This document shows positions 47,359 through 57,100 of a stretch of DNA of 64,000 nt, piece by piece. The notes under the pieces are model-generated. The model saw only the letters and a list, made by a program, of their open reading frames with translations, made no database searches and was not told where the DNA came from. Origin of the DNA: Ferruginibacter lapsinanis (GTDB lineage Bacteria; Bacteroidota; Bacteroidia; Chitinophagales; Chitinophagaceae); NCBI RefSeq assembly GCF_020783315.1, contig NZ_CP086063.1, positions 1,662,501 to 1,726,500 of the forward strand, read 5' to 3'. Every line of letters begins with the position of its first letter. Position 1 is the stretch's first letter. Made by a program: the position numbers and the translations under genes.

Positions 47359-50300
47359 TTAAGCTTCTTTTCCGTGGCATTGTTTGTATTTTTTGCCACT
47401 ACCACAAGGGCAAGGTTCATTTCTACCTGGCATTTTTTCTACTCTGATAGGTTCATGCTTTTGAATCGGATCAGACGGATCGAAATAATCTCTTTCATTA
47501 GCTGCATAATCAGCACCTACAGCATCAACCTGAGCTTTATTTACATTCATCTTGCTCATATCAGTTTTTTGCTCTCTGCCTTCTTTTATTTTTCCTGCAT
47601 TGGTTTCTTCAACTGGAATTGAGCAATGACAAAGGAAGCTTACGATATCTTTATTCACCTGGTCATCCATTTGCTTGAATGCGTTGAATGCTTCTATCTT
47701 ATAAATAACCAACGGGTCTTTTTGTTCGTAGCCTGCTGTTTGTACGCTGTGACGCAGATCATCCATAGCACGTAGATGTTCTTTCCAGGCATCATCAATC
47801 AAACCTAATGTGATACTACGTTCCAAGGCATTGGTAAGTTCTGCTCCTTCAGTAGCAATTGTTTTATCCAGATTAGCCAATGCTTGCATCATTTTTTTAC
47901 CATCAGTAAAAGGCACAGCTACATTTTCTATATGACTGCCTTGTTCTTTACGGATATTTTTAATGATCGGATAGGTTTGCTCTGCAATAGCTTTTGTTTT
48001 TCTGTTATAATTGGTCTTTGATTCGCTATACAATTTCTCTGCGATCATATTGATATCGCCTTTTTCTAACTCTTCAGCAGTTACAGTGGTATCAATACCG
48101 AAATTTAAAATTACAGCCAGTTTAAAATCATCGTAGTTGCCACTTTCTCTGAACGAATAAATAAGCCCTTCTGCAACAGAATAGAAAGCATTATCAAGAT
48201 CTAATGCTAATCTTTCTCCAAACAAAGCATGGTTACGTTTACTGTACACCACATTACGTTGTTTGTTCATCACATCATCATACTCCAGCAATCTTTTACG
48301 AATACCGAAGTTATTTTCTTCTACTTTTTTCTGTGCTCTTTCAATAGATTTAGAGATCATGCTGTGCTGAATTACTTCACCTTCTTTGTATCCCATTCTG
48401 TCCATCAATCCGGCAATACGTTCGCTGCCGAACATACGCATCAGGTCATCTTCCAGACTCACAAAAAATTGTGTGCTACCAGGATCTCCCTGACGACCGG
48501 CACGACCACGTAACTGTCTGTCAACACGACGACTCTCATGTCTTTCTGTACCAACGATGGCCAAACCACCTGCGTCTTTTACACCAGGTCCGAGTTTGAT
48601 ATCCGTACCACGGCCAGCCATATTGGTTGCAATGGTAACAGCTCCTGCCAAACCTGCTTCAGCAACTACTTGTGCTTCTTTAGCATGTTGTTTCGCATTT
48701 AATACATTGTGAGGGATATTTTTTTGTTTCAACATTCTGCTTAATAATTCACTTACTTCAACAGATGTTGTACCAACCAATGAAGGTCTGCCGGCAAGGC
48801 GTAAACGCTCTATTTCATCAATAACCGCTTTGTATTTTTCTCTCTTGGTTTTATATACCAGGTCTTGTTCATCTTTACGGATAGCTTTCAGGTTAGTTGG
48901 AATAGTTACCACATCTAATTTGTAGATATCCCACAACTCAGCTGCTTCTGTTTCTGCAGTACCTGTCATACCACACAGTTTGTGATACATCCTGAAATAA
49001 TTCTGTAAAGTAACAGTAGCGTAGGTTTGTGTAGAGGCTTCGATCTTTACATTTTCTTTTGCTTCAATCGATTGATGTAAGCCATCACTATATCTACGAC
49101 CATCTAAAATACGACCAGTTTGTTCATCAACAATTTTAACAGCACCATCCATTACCACATACTCCACGTCTTTTTCAAATAAGGTATAGGCTTTTAATAA
49201 TTGTTGGATGGTATGTATTCTGTCTGCTTTCAAAGAATATTCATTCAATAAAATTTCTTTGCTATGTAATTTTTCTTCTGCACTCAAAGATGCTTTTTCA
49301 ATATCAGCTAACTTAGTAGCGATATCAGGAAGGATAAAGAATTCAGGATCTTCTCCGGCGCCGGTGATCAGGTTAATACCTTTATCAGTAAGATCCACCT
49401 GATTATTTTTTTCATCTATGTGGAAATACAATTCCTGGTCTACTTTAGGCATTTCTTTTTGTTGATCTGCCAGGTAGTAGTTTTCACTTTTCTGTAATTT
49501 CACTCTCATTCCCGGTTCACTCAGGAATTTGATTAAAGCACTGTTCTTTGGCAACCCTCTGTGGGCTCTCATCAATGCTAAGCCACCGTCTTTAGGATCA
49601 TCATTGCCTTCGGCAATTTTCTTTTTTGCTTCAATTAAAAATTGATTGGTTGCTTTTTTCTGCGCCTCTACTAATTTTTCAATACGAGGTTTCAGATCAA
49701 AGAATTGTTGGATATTATCATTGTGTCCGATCGGTCCACTGATAATTAAAGGCGTACGGGCATCATCTATCAATACACTATCCACCTCATCCACCATCGC
49801 AAAATGATGTTTGCGCTGTACCATTTCATCGGGACTGTGTACCATGTTATCTCTCAAATAATCAAAGCCAAATTCGTTATTAGTTCCGTAGGTGATATCT
49901 GCATTGTATGCATCTCTTCTTGCATCACTATTTGGTTCATGTTTATCAATACAATCAACAGTGATACCTAACCATTCAAAGATCGGTCCGTTCCATTCGC
50001 TATCCCTACGGGCCAGGTAATCATTCACTGTAACAATATGTACTCCCTCGCCAGCTAATGCATTTAGATAAGCAGGCAAAGTACTTACCAGCGTTTTACC
50101 CTCACCGGTAGCCATCTCGGCAATTTTTCCGGAGTGTAAAACCGCACCACCGATCAGCTGAACATCATAGTGAACCATGTTCCAGGTAACTTCACCACCT
50201 GCAGCCAACCAGGTATTTTTATAAATAGATTTATCCCCTTCAATAGAGATATGTTGTTTTTTTACGGCTAACGTTCTGTCTAATTCTGTTGCGGTTGCTT

Positions 50301-50688
50301 CAAGCGTAGAATTTTCTTTAAAACGACGGGCAGTTTCTTTTACTACGGCAAAAGCTTCCGGCAAGATCTCATTCAGGATCTCTTCGATCTGTTTGTCTTT
50401 GTCTTTTTTAAGTTTATCTATTTCCTGATAAATGATATCACGGTTATTGATCTCTTCTACAGGTAAATTTTCTGCTGCTTCTTTTTTAGCATTGATCTCA
50501 GTTTCGATTGCATTCAGGTATGCTTTAATGCGACCACGAAACTCCTGAGTCTTATTTCTCAATTCATCATTGGATAGAGATTGGTATTGAGAAAAATGCT
50601 GATTTATGACAGCAATTTGCGGAGTTATTTTTTTTATGTCTTTCTCACTTTTATTACCTCCGAATAATTTCGATATAAAGCCTATCAT
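47359..50688 (-). CDS. secA: Protein translocase ATPase SecA
   Basis: The motor of the Sec export channel, peripheral at the inner membrane. Walker A is MATGEGKT (192-199), the DEAD-like box is DEVD, and GRAGRQGDPG marks the second helicase domain. The C-terminus carries the zinc site CPCGSGKKYKQCHG. At 1,109 residues it is about 200 longer than E. coli SecA. Some 90 of these are a charged, helix-rich insert near residues 60-150, ahead of the first nucleotide-binding domain, as is normal in Bacteroidota; additional length lies in NBD1/NBD2. Single gene with its own promoter and terminator. Confidence 0.98.
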   Translation of the reverse strand: MIGFISKLFGGNKSEKDIKKITPQIAVINQHFSQYQSLSNDELRNKTQEFRGRIKAYLNAIETEINAKKEAAENLPVEEINNRDIIYQEIDKLKKDKDKQIEEILNEILPEAFAVVKETARRFKENSTLEATATELDRTLAVKKQHISIEGDKSIYKNTWLAAGGEVTWNMVHYDVQLIGGAVLHSGKIAEMATGEGKTLVSTLPAYLNALAGEGVHIVTVNDYLARRDSEWNGPIFEWLGITVDCIDKHEPNSDARRDAYNADITYGTNNEFGFDYLRDNMVHSPDEMVQRKHHFAMVDEVDSVLIDDARTPLIISGPIGHNDNIQQFFDLKPRIEKLVEAQKKATNQFLIEAKKKIAEGNDDPKDGGLALMRAHRGLPKNSALIKFLSEPGMRVKLQKSENYYLADQQKEMPKVDQELYFHIDEKNNQVDLTDKGINLITGAGEDPEFFILPDIATKLADIEKASLSAEEKLHSKEILLNEYSLKADRIHTIQQLLKAYTLFEKDVEYVVMDGAVKIVDEQTGRILDGRRYSDGLHQSIEAKENVKIEASTQTYATVTLQNYFRMYHKLCGMTGTAETEAAELWDIYKLDVVTIPTNLKAIRKDEQDLVYKTKREKYKAVIDEIERLRLAGRPSLVGTTSVEVSELLSRMLKQKNIPHNVLNAKQHAKEAQVVAEAGLAGAVTIATNMAGRGTDIKLGPGVKDAGGLAIVGTERHESRRVDRQLRGRAGRQGDPGSTQFFVSLEDDLMRMFGSERIAGLMDRMGYKEGEVIQHSMISKSIERAQKKVEENNFGIRKRLLEYDDVMNKQRNVVYSKRNHALFGERLALDLDNAFYSVAEGLIYSFRESGNYDDFKLAVILNFGIDTTVTAEELEKGDINMIAEKLYSESKTNYNRKTKAIAEQTYPIIKNIRKEQGSHIENVAVPFTDGKKMMQALANLDKTIATEGAELTNALERSITLGLIDDAWKEHLRAMDDLRHSVQTAGYEQKDPLVIYKIEAFNAFKQMDDQVNKDIVSFLCHCSIPVEETNAGKIKEGREQKTDMSKMNVNKAQVDAVGADYAANERDYFDPSDPIQKHEPIRVEKMPGRNEPCPCGSGKKYKQCHGKEA

Positions 50689-50806
50689 AAATTCAGTATT
50701 ATTGGGTATTGTGTATGTTTATTATTTGATTTACTTGCATAGTCAAATTTGATGCTTAATTATAAATATAGCCAAATTGACAGCCTTGTCCCGTTTTGCG
50801 GGGCAG

Positions 50807-50814
50807 CAAAGGTA
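50807..50814 (-). promoter_or_regulatory. -7 promoter element of secA
   Basis: TACCTTTG on the minus strand matches TAnnTTTG, giving a leader of about 110 nt that contains CCCGCAAAACGGG, a small hairpin. secA is translationally regulated in E. coli; whether this leader does the same is unknown. Confidence 0.5.
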
Positions 50815-50951
50815 CAAATTTGTTGTTAGTTTACAGGTAGTGATTAAAGATGGGTTTGGAGGAAATTCTTATGCAGTAGGTTGATACTCAGATTTATGCT
50901 TTTGTTAACTTACTTTTTACGTTTTGTCTTATTAATTAATAAACCCTATAT

Positions 50952-51659
50952 ATGAATCGCAATACAATTATTCAAATTTTAGTTACCGGTATTTTATCAA
51001 TAGCTTTTGTTGGCTGTACCAGTAGTGAAATAGGTGAAAGCAAAGATGTGGCGCAGGATAAAATATATCAGCAATACAGTGTAAGTTATAATCAAGGTGA
51101 GCAAAGCGTTGGAGTTTTTTCGCAGTTCAGGTTTGCAGGCGAAAAGGGGACTACATTGGTACTAACCACCCCTAGTAAGGTTGAATTAGATGGAACTCCT
51201 ATACAAGTAGATAGTAGCGATTACAGTGGAGCATTTTACAGAACCGATGAGCCGGTTAATAGGTTTTATGGCAAACATCATTTTATTTTCACTGATATCA
51301 ACAATAAAAAATTTGAAAATGAATTTTCTTTTGATCAGTTTAAGTTGGTAAATGTGCCTGTTACTGCAGAAAAAAAACAGCCTTTGATCATACAATATGA
51401 AACACCGCCTTTATCAGGGGAGGATTACATAAAATTGGCTTCTGCCAATACTGACTCAAGCTTCAGTATTACACATAGTGCCGTAGATGCACCCGGAACC
51501 ATTACAATTCCAGTTCTTCAGCTATTGCGTCAAAAAGGCAAAACATTATCAATTTCGGCCACTCTTTATCGTAGAAGGCAACTCCAGCAAAATACCACTG
51601 AAGGGGGAAAATTGACCATTAGTTATGCGTTAAATCCGGTAACGATCACCTTGAAGTAG
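50952..51659 (+). CDS. Hypothetical lipoprotein
   Basis: A 235-residue protein of unrecognised family. The lipobox is AFVGC with Cys22 as the lipid site, giving an envelope lipoprotein. The mature part is predicted beta-rich throughout (SVGVFSQFRFAG, TTLVLTTPSKVELDG, KHHFIFTDINNKKFENEFSF, LTISYALNPVTITLK), consistent with one or two Ig-like or carbohydrate-binding-like sandwiches. It is divergent from secA and about 100 bp upstream of atpG, which has its own promoter. Confidence 0.8.
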   Translation: MNRNTIIQILVTGILSIAFVGCTSSEIGESKDVAQDKIYQQYSVSYNQGEQSVGVFSQFRFAGEKGTTLVLTTPSKVELDGTPIQVDSSDYSGAFYRTDEPVNRFYGKHHFIFTDINNKKFENEFSFDQFKLVNVPVTAEKKQPLIIQYETPPLSGEDYIKLASANTDSSFSITHSAVDAPGTITIPVLQLLRQKGKTLSISATLYRRRQLQQNTTEGGKLTISYALNPVTITLK

Positions 51660-51710
51660 GTTTATTGCCAACATTTGTTCAATTTATACCTGATTTTACA
51701 TATTTTGCCC

Positions 51711-51718
51711 TACTTTTG
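51711..51718 (+). promoter_or_regulatory. -7 promoter element of atpG
   Basis: TACTTTTG fits TAnnTTTG, 44 nt before the start codon. No clear -33 TTG at the correct distance. Confidence 0.5.
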
Positions 51719-51761
51719 CACCCCGAAAGCTAAGTATTAATTTTTTAACAAGGTATCAGAT

Positions 51762-52643
51762 ATGTCAGGTGCATTAAAAGAAGTACGTAACCGAATTAAA
51801 AGTGTTCAGAGCACACAGCAGATTACTAAAGCCATGAAAATGGTGAGTGCTGCAAAATTGCGTAGAGCACAAGATGCTATTACTCAAATGCGTCCTTATG
51901 CTCAAAAGCTGCAGGAAATGCTGAGCAATATTATCAGTGGAGGAGATGGAAATGTGGATATCTCCCTGGCAGCAGAAAGATCGGTTGAAAAAGTATTGAT
52001 CATTGTTGTTACCAGTGATAGAGGTCTTTGCGGTGGTTATAACAGTAACCTGATAAAATTGGCCAAACAAACCATTAAGGACAAATACAGTACCCAAAGT
52101 GCAAAAGGAAATGTTCAAGTATTGCCGATAGGGAAGAAAGGGTATGAGCATTTTACAAAAAACGGATTTAAAGTAGTTGATAAATACTGGGATATTTTTA
52201 CAGGCTTAAGTTTTGATAAAGTGCAGGCCGCTGCAAAGTATGCAATGGATGCTTTTGCCAATAAAGAAATTGATGCGGTAGAATTGGTGTACAGTGAATT
52301 TAAAAATGCTGCAACACAAATGTTCATTGCTGAATCTTTCTTACCTGTTCAAAAAGTGGCACAGCAATCAGGAGAGAAAAAATCAGATTTTATTTTTGAA
52401 CCGGGCAAAGAGGTGTTGATCGCAGAGTTGATGCCTAAGATATTGAATACACAATTGTTTAAAGCAGTGTTGGATGCCAATGCCAGTGAGCATGGAGCAA
52501 GAATGACAGCAATGGATAAGGCAAGTGACAATGCAAACGAATTGTTGAAATCTTTAAAGATCAGTTACAACAGAGCAAGACAAGCGGCTATTACAACAGA
52601 GTTGACAGAAATTGTGAGTGGAGCAGCAGCACTGAATGGATAA
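51762..52643 (+). CDS. atpG: F1 ATP synthase gamma subunit
   Basis: The central rotor shaft of F-type ATP synthase, 293 residues. The N-terminal helix SGALKEVRNRIKSVQSTQQITKAM and the C-terminal helix RARQAAITTELTEIVSGAAAL form the coiled coil inside the alpha/beta ring. The TSDRGLCGGYNSNL block is diagnostic. No other atp genes adjoin it, so atpG is split from at least some of the operon or lies at its end with the rest outside. The immediate neighbours (lipoprotein, scpB) are not ATP-synthase genes. Confidence 0.97.
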   Translation: MSGALKEVRNRIKSVQSTQQITKAMKMVSAAKLRRAQDAITQMRPYAQKLQEMLSNIISGGDGNVDISLAAERSVEKVLIIVVTSDRGLCGGYNSNLIKLAKQTIKDKYSTQSAKGNVQVLPIGKKGYEHFTKNGFKVVDKYWDIFTGLSFDKVQAAAKYAMDAFANKEIDAVELVYSEFKNAATQMFIAESFLPVQKVAQQSGEKKSDFIFEPGKEVLIAELMPKILNTQLFKAVLDANASEHGARMTAMDKASDNANELLKSLKISYNRARQAAITTELTEIVSGAAALNG

Positions 52644-52648
52644 AACTA

Positions 52649-52701
52649 ATTTGAAAATTTGGAGATTTGGGAATTGAGCAATTATCTCCAAATCTTCAAA
52701 T
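52649..52701. repeat. 18-bp inverted repeat between atpG and scpB
   Basis: ATTTGAAAATTTGGAGAT (52649-52666) pairs with ATCTCCAAATCTTCAAAT (52684-52701) at 17 of 18 positions. It starts 5 bp after the atpG stop. No T run follows, so it may be a dispersed element or a 3'-end stabiliser. Similar ATTTGGAAATTTG text lies upstream of mlaE near 39463-39478. Confidence 0.55.
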
Positions 52702-52723
52702 CTTTAAATCACCAAATTAATAC

Positions 52724-53500
52724 ATGGAACTTTCTCAAATTATACCACATATTGAAGCCTTGATATTTGCAAGCGATAAGCCATTGACCAATGTTGAGTT
52801 AACGGAGTTGCTGAATAATGCCATGGGATTCATAGATGACAGAGCAACTGCTGAACAGGTAGATGCTGCTATTGAGGGTATATATGAAAAGTATAATGCC
52901 GAATTCTACGCTTTTGAATTGAAACAAAGCGGTGGCGGGTGGCAGTTTTTGACCAAAAAAGAATACCACAAAACCGTAGCGCAATTAAACGGCGATAAAT
53001 TTTTAAAACGGCTGTCCATTGCAGCGTTGGAAACGCTTGCTATTATTGCCTATAAACAACCGATCACTAAAAGTGAGATAGAGTCGATTCGTGGTGTAAA
53101 CTGTGATTATGCTGTTCAAAAGTTATTGGAAAAAGATCTGATCGTTATTTCCGGAAGAAATGAAGATGCTGTAGGTAAGCCACTGATCTACGGCACATCA
53201 AAATCTTTTATGGACTATTTTGGAATTAACAGTACAGATGATCTGCCTAAAATAAGTGAAGTATTGATGGAAGAGTTAGTGCAGGCTACCGTGGTAAATA
53301 ATAGTGGAGAAGAAGTTGTGGCTGCCGAGGAAACAATTATCGAAACTGAAGGAAGTGCCGACGAAGTTATAGAAGCACCTACAGAAGAGGAAGTTGTAAT
53401 AATAGAAGAAGAAACAGTATTGGCGGTAACTACCGAAGGTGAAATTATTGAAGAAGATAAACAGATAAAGGATAAGGAAGAGGATCAATCCGAATCATAA
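52724..53500 (+). CDS. scpB: Segregation and condensation protein B
   Basis: A winged-helix partner of ScpA that loads SMC condensin onto DNA. The first 165 residues hold two winged helices with the typical LAIIAYKQPITKSEIESIRGV and LLEKDLIVISGR..KPLIYGTSKSF blocks. Residues about 195-258 are a very acidic Glu/Val/Ile-rich tail without fold, an addition seen in many Bacteroidota ScpB proteins. scpA is not adjacent. Confidence 0.96.
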   Translation: MELSQIIPHIEALIFASDKPLTNVELTELLNNAMGFIDDRATAEQVDAAIEGIYEKYNAEFYAFELKQSGGGWQFLTKKEYHKTVAQLNGDKFLKRLSIAALETLAIIAYKQPITKSEIESIRGVNCDYAVQKLLEKDLIVISGRNEDAVGKPLIYGTSKSFMDYFGINSTDDLPKISEVLMEELVQATVVNNSGEEVVAAEETIIETEGSADEVIEAPTEEEVVIIEEETVLAVTTEGEIIEEDKQIKDKEEDQSES

Positions 53501-53526
53501 ACTTATGTATATAAAGAATGTAAACT

Positions 53527-53560
53527 AAGGTATGAAACGGAAACTTTTCATACCTTTTTT
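53527..53560 (+). terminator. Intrinsic terminator after scpB
   Basis: An 11-bp stem AAGGTATGAAA / TTTCATACCTT with an 8-nt loop, followed by TTTTATT. Confidence 0.8.
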
Positions 53561-53596
53561 ATTAAGAAAAAAAATAACCATTTAACCATTAAAAAA

Positions 53597-54805
53597 ATGT
53601 CAAAAAAACTAACACATCAACAGTTAATTGAGATCGCAAACGAGTTTGGAACCCCTGTGTACATCTATCATGCAGAAAAGATTGCAGAACAATATAATAA
53701 ACTGAAGAAGGCATTTAAAGGTTGTGATGCACATTTTTTTTATGCATGTAAATCTTTGACCAATATTAATGTTTTAAAATATATCCAGTTATTAGGAGCT
53801 TCATTGGATTGTGTAAGTGTCAACGAAGTTAAACTGGGCTTAATGGCAGGCTTTGATAAAGCTAATATTTTGTTTACACCTAATTGTGTTGATTTTGAAG
53901 AGATCGTAGAGGCAAAAGAATTAGGAGTACATATCAACATTGATAACATTTCGATCTTGGAACAGTTTGGCAACAAATTCGGAGATAGCTATCCTGTGTG
54001 TATTCGTTTGAATCCGCATATTATGGCTGGAGGTAATTACAAGATCAGTACCGGGCATATTGATAGCAAATTTGGTATCTCTGTGCATCAAATGAGGCAT
54101 ATTGAAAGGATTGTAAAAACAACCAAACTGAATGTTACCGGCATACATATGCATACGGGAAGTGAGATCAAAGACATCAATGTTTTTCTGGAAGGATTGG
54201 AAGTAATGTTTGGTATTGCCACCCATTTTCCTGACCTGAAGTTCATTGATCTTGGAAGTGGATTTAAAGTGCCGTATCAACCCGGAGATGCAGAAACAGA
54301 TGTAAATACTTTAGGAGAAAAAGTTTCTATTGCATTGGCAGAATATGAAAAAGAAGCAGGTAAAAAATTACAGATATGGTTTGAGCCTGGTAAATATCTG
54401 GTAAGTCAGTGTGGTTATCTGGTAACAAAAACAAATGTGATCAAACAGACACCGGCAGCGCTTTTTGCAGGAGTGAACAGCGGTTTTAATCATTTGATTC
54501 GTCCGATGATGTATGATGCGTATCATCATATTGAAAATGTAAGTAACCCTACCGGCGCAGAAAGAATTTACACTGTGGTAGGTAATATTTGCGAAACAGA
54601 CACATTTGCATGGGATAGAAAATTACATGAAGTAAGAGAAGGTGATTACCTGGTATTCTACAATGCTGGTGCTTATGGTTTTGAAATGTCATCTAATTTT
54701 AATTCAAGATTAAAACCTGCAGAGGTATTAGTAGTTGATGGAAAAGCAAAATTGATTCGAAAAAGAGATGTGTTTGAAGATCTGTTAAAAAATCAAGTAG
54801 TATAA
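53597..54805 (+). CDS. lysA: Diaminopimelate decarboxylase
   Basis: The last step of lysine synthesis, converting meso-diaminopimelate to lysine with PLP, in the cytosol. 402 residues, normal length. The PLP lysine is Lys52 in FFYACKSLTN. HMHTGSEI, DLGSGFKVPY, EPGKYLV and the substrate-binding VGNICETDTFAWDR are the expected blocks. A hairpin terminator follows. Confidence 0.97.
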   Translation: MSKKLTHQQLIEIANEFGTPVYIYHAEKIAEQYNKLKKAFKGCDAHFFYACKSLTNINVLKYIQLLGASLDCVSVNEVKLGLMAGFDKANILFTPNCVDFEEIVEAKELGVHINIDNISILEQFGNKFGDSYPVCIRLNPHIMAGGNYKISTGHIDSKFGISVHQMRHIERIVKTTKLNVTGIHMHTGSEIKDINVFLEGLEVMFGIATHFPDLKFIDLGSGFKVPYQPGDAETDVNTLGEKVSIALAEYEKEAGKKLQIWFEPGKYLVSQCGYLVTKTNVIKQTPAALFAGVNSGFNHLIRPMMYDAYHHIENVSNPTGAERIYTVVGNICETDTFAWDRKLHEVREGDYLVFYNAGAYGFEMSSNFNSRLKPAEVLVVDGKAKLIRKRDVFEDLLKNQVV

Positions 54806-54826
54806 ATATATCAACAAACAGAAAGG

Positions 54827-54868
54827 AAGCTATGTGTGATTTTATATCATACATAGCTTTTTTATTTT
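54827..54868 (+). terminator. Intrinsic terminator after lysA
   Basis: A 14-bp stem AAGCTATGTGTGAT / ATCATACATAGCTT (one G-T pair) with a 5-nt loop, then TTTTTATTTT. Confidence 0.85.
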
Positions 54869-54945
54869 GTATCTACCCTCAAATTTTGTAGATTACTTAA
54901 TCAAAAACGTTATTTTCAAATAAGAATAAATTTAAATTTTTTGCT

Positions 54946-56520
54946 ATGCCTTTAGAAATGGTAGACGATCCACAGGATCAAAAGGATTATAACGATAATG
55001 ACAGTAACTCCGGTGGCGGAGGAAAAGGAGGCTTTACCGGTGGCGGCGGAGGCTTGTTAAATTTTATTCCGTTACTATTTAGTTTGTTTCGGGGAGGTGG
55101 CAAAGGTATCATCTGGATACTATTGATCGTTGCTGCCGGATATTTTATGATGAATAGTAAATCATGTTCGGGGGTCAGTGAGGTGGTATCGCAGTTTACA
55201 AAAGGAGGAAAACTGGATCCGAACGAGTTTAAAAAGGCCAGCGTTTACGAAGGATTGGAAGATGACAATACAAAAAATCCTTTGCCCGAAAGAGTTTCTT
55301 TAGAAAGGTTTGCACCAGACAGAAAAAATCAGGGAAAACAAGGTAGTTGTGTTGCCTGGAGTAGCGGCTATGCTGCCCGTACTATCATAGAAAGCAGTAG
55401 TAAATTGCAGGATCCTAATTCTGTTGCATTTAGTCCGGCATTTTTATATAATCAGATCGGGTTAGATGGTTGTCAGGGGTCATATATTATAAAAGCGATG
55501 GAATTTATGACACAAAAAGGTGCTGTGCCATTTGACCAGTTTCCTTATGATGAAAATGATTGTTCCAGAGGGGCCAGTCAGAACTTATGGAATTTCGCCG
55601 CACAAAATAAAATGCATGGCTTTAATAGGTTAACAGAAGATGATGGTGTAAGTAACCTGAATCTCAGGGCCATCAAAGAGCATTTGGCAAAAGATGCCCC
55701 GGTAGTAATTGGGATGATGGTGGGAGGCAGTTTTATGGAAGGCATGCTGGGGCAAAAAGTATGGCATCCTAACAGTGATGATTATTCGCAAATGGGTTTT
55801 GGCGGGCATGCGCTGTGTGTGATAGGTTATGATGACGGATTAGAAGGTGGTGCTTTTCAGATAATGAATAGCTGGGGACATGAGTGGGGTGAAAATGGAA
55901 TCGGCTGGGTAAAATATGGCGACTTTAAACAATTCGTTAGAGAGGCGTATGGAGTTGATCCAATGCCAAAATCAGGAGCTGCATTGAATGTAGATTTTGA
56001 ATGTAGTGTGGGCTTGGTAGATAATGACACCAAGCAAAATATACCATTAAGAGTAAGCAGCGGCAATACTTTTGCAACCACATCTCCCATCAAAAAAGGA
56101 ACTAAATTTAAAATAGAAATTAAAAATGCCATCGAGTGTTATATCTATTTATTTACACCAAAAGCAGATGGCAGCAGCTTTGTGTTGTTTCCCTACAAAC
56201 CAATTCACTCGCCCTATTGTGGCATTACTGGTACAAGATTATTTCCACGTAAAGAATCGATCAGAGCCGATGAAGTGGGAAATAAAGATTTTATGGGAGT
56301 GGTGGTGAGTAAACAACCTCTCGATTATAATGCGTTGAACACAGCTATTAATTCAAGTACACAATCAAGTTTTGCCGGTAAATTAAATGAAGTGATCAGT
56401 TCTGCATCTATCAAAAATGTAAAATATAACAGTACCAATACAGGCGCTATATATTTTAAAGCCGATGCATCTGAAAAGAATAATGTAGTGGGATGTGTAG
56501 TGGAGATTGATAAGCAATAA
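54946..56520 (+). CDS. Membrane-anchored papain-family (C1) cysteine protease
   Basis: A 524-residue protein. The first 50 residues are acidic then Gly-rich (GGGGKGG, TGGGGG); one membrane helix follows (about 54-69, IIWILLIVAAGYFMM). The C1A peptidase domain (about 112-345) has the full active site: Gln132 and Cys135 in NQGKQGSCVAW, His288 in GGHALCVIGYDDG and Asn308 in MNSWGHEWGE. The C-terminal 170 residues (about 350-524) resemble a DUF4384-like beta-domain (FKIEIKNAIECYIYLFTPKADGSSFVLFPY). There is no obvious inhibitory prodomain. It is followed by a DUF4442 gene 13 bp later. Confidence 0.9.
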   Translation: MPLEMVDDPQDQKDYNDNDSNSGGGGKGGFTGGGGGLLNFIPLLFSLFRGGGKGIIWILLIVAAGYFMMNSKSCSGVSEVVSQFTKGGKLDPNEFKKASVYEGLEDDNTKNPLPERVSLERFAPDRKNQGKQGSCVAWSSGYAARTIIESSSKLQDPNSVAFSPAFLYNQIGLDGCQGSYIIKAMEFMTQKGAVPFDQFPYDENDCSRGASQNLWNFAAQNKMHGFNRLTEDDGVSNLNLRAIKEHLAKDAPVVIGMMVGGSFMEGMLGQKVWHPNSDDYSQMGFGGHALCVIGYDDGLEGGAFQIMNSWGHEWGENGIGWVKYGDFKQFVREAYGVDPMPKSGAALNVDFECSVGLVDNDTKQNIPLRVSSGNTFATTSPIKKGTKFKIEIKNAIECYIYLFTPKADGSSFVLFPYKPIHSPYCGITGTRLFPRKESIRADEVGNKDFMGVVVSKQPLDYNALNTAINSSTQSSFAGKLNEVISSASIKNVKYNSTNTGAIYFKADASEKNNVVGCVVEIDKQ

Positions 56521-56533
56521 TAATATTATTATT

Positions 56534-57022
56534 ATGATAGATGGCAGACAATATTTCATAGACCTTGTAAAACATCCAATTAAATTCAGGCTATTTCTAT
56601 TTTCTAAATTGCCTTCCGCATTTTTCAGCGGCGTAAGCGTATTAGGTATTTCCAGAGAAAAAGCAATAGTAACGGTGCCGTATAAATGGTTTTCACAAAA
56701 TCCTTTTAAATCAACTTATTTTGCCTGCTTGGCAATGGCTGCAGAGTTGAGCACAGGTTTGTTAGCCATGATGAACACGTACAAAAGAAAACCTGCTGTA
56801 TCAATGTTAGTGGTAAGTATGGAAGCTAATTATTTTAAAAAAGCTATAGGGCCCACAGCATTTATTTGCGAAGATGGAAAATTGATTGCAGAAACGGTTG
56901 ACGAAGCTATACAAACCGGCGAAAGCAGGATTGTTAAAGTAAAGTCAACGGGTAAAAATAGTGCAGGAGAATTGGTGGCAGAGTTCTATATTACATGGTC
57001 ATTCAAAGCCAAGAAAAATTAA
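56534..57022 (+). CDS. DUF4442 hot-dog-fold protein (thioesterase-like)
   Basis: A 162-residue cytosolic protein resembling DUF4442, a hot-dog-fold family related to acyl-CoA thioesterases. Conserved-looking features are the central NPFKSTYFACLAMAAELSTG helix and the strands around VSMEANYFKKAIG and VKVKSTGKNSAGELVAEFYITW. The start is set at ATG 56534; a TTG at 56507 would overlap the protease gene. Probably cotranscribed with the protease, but no shared function is apparent. The substrate is unknown. Confidence 0.8.
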   Translation: MIDGRQYFIDLVKHPIKFRLFLFSKLPSAFFSGVSVLGISREKAIVTVPYKWFSQNPFKSTYFACLAMAAELSTGLLAMMNTYKRKPAVSMLVVSMEANYFKKAIGPTAFICEDGKLIAETVDEAIQTGESRIVKVKSTGKNSAGELVAEFYITWSFKAKKN

Positions 57023-57100
57023 TAGCATACAAAAGTTATTGATAATATAATTGTGATGCTGGCATAAAAAATCGTGTAACAAACAATTAAATAATTAACG

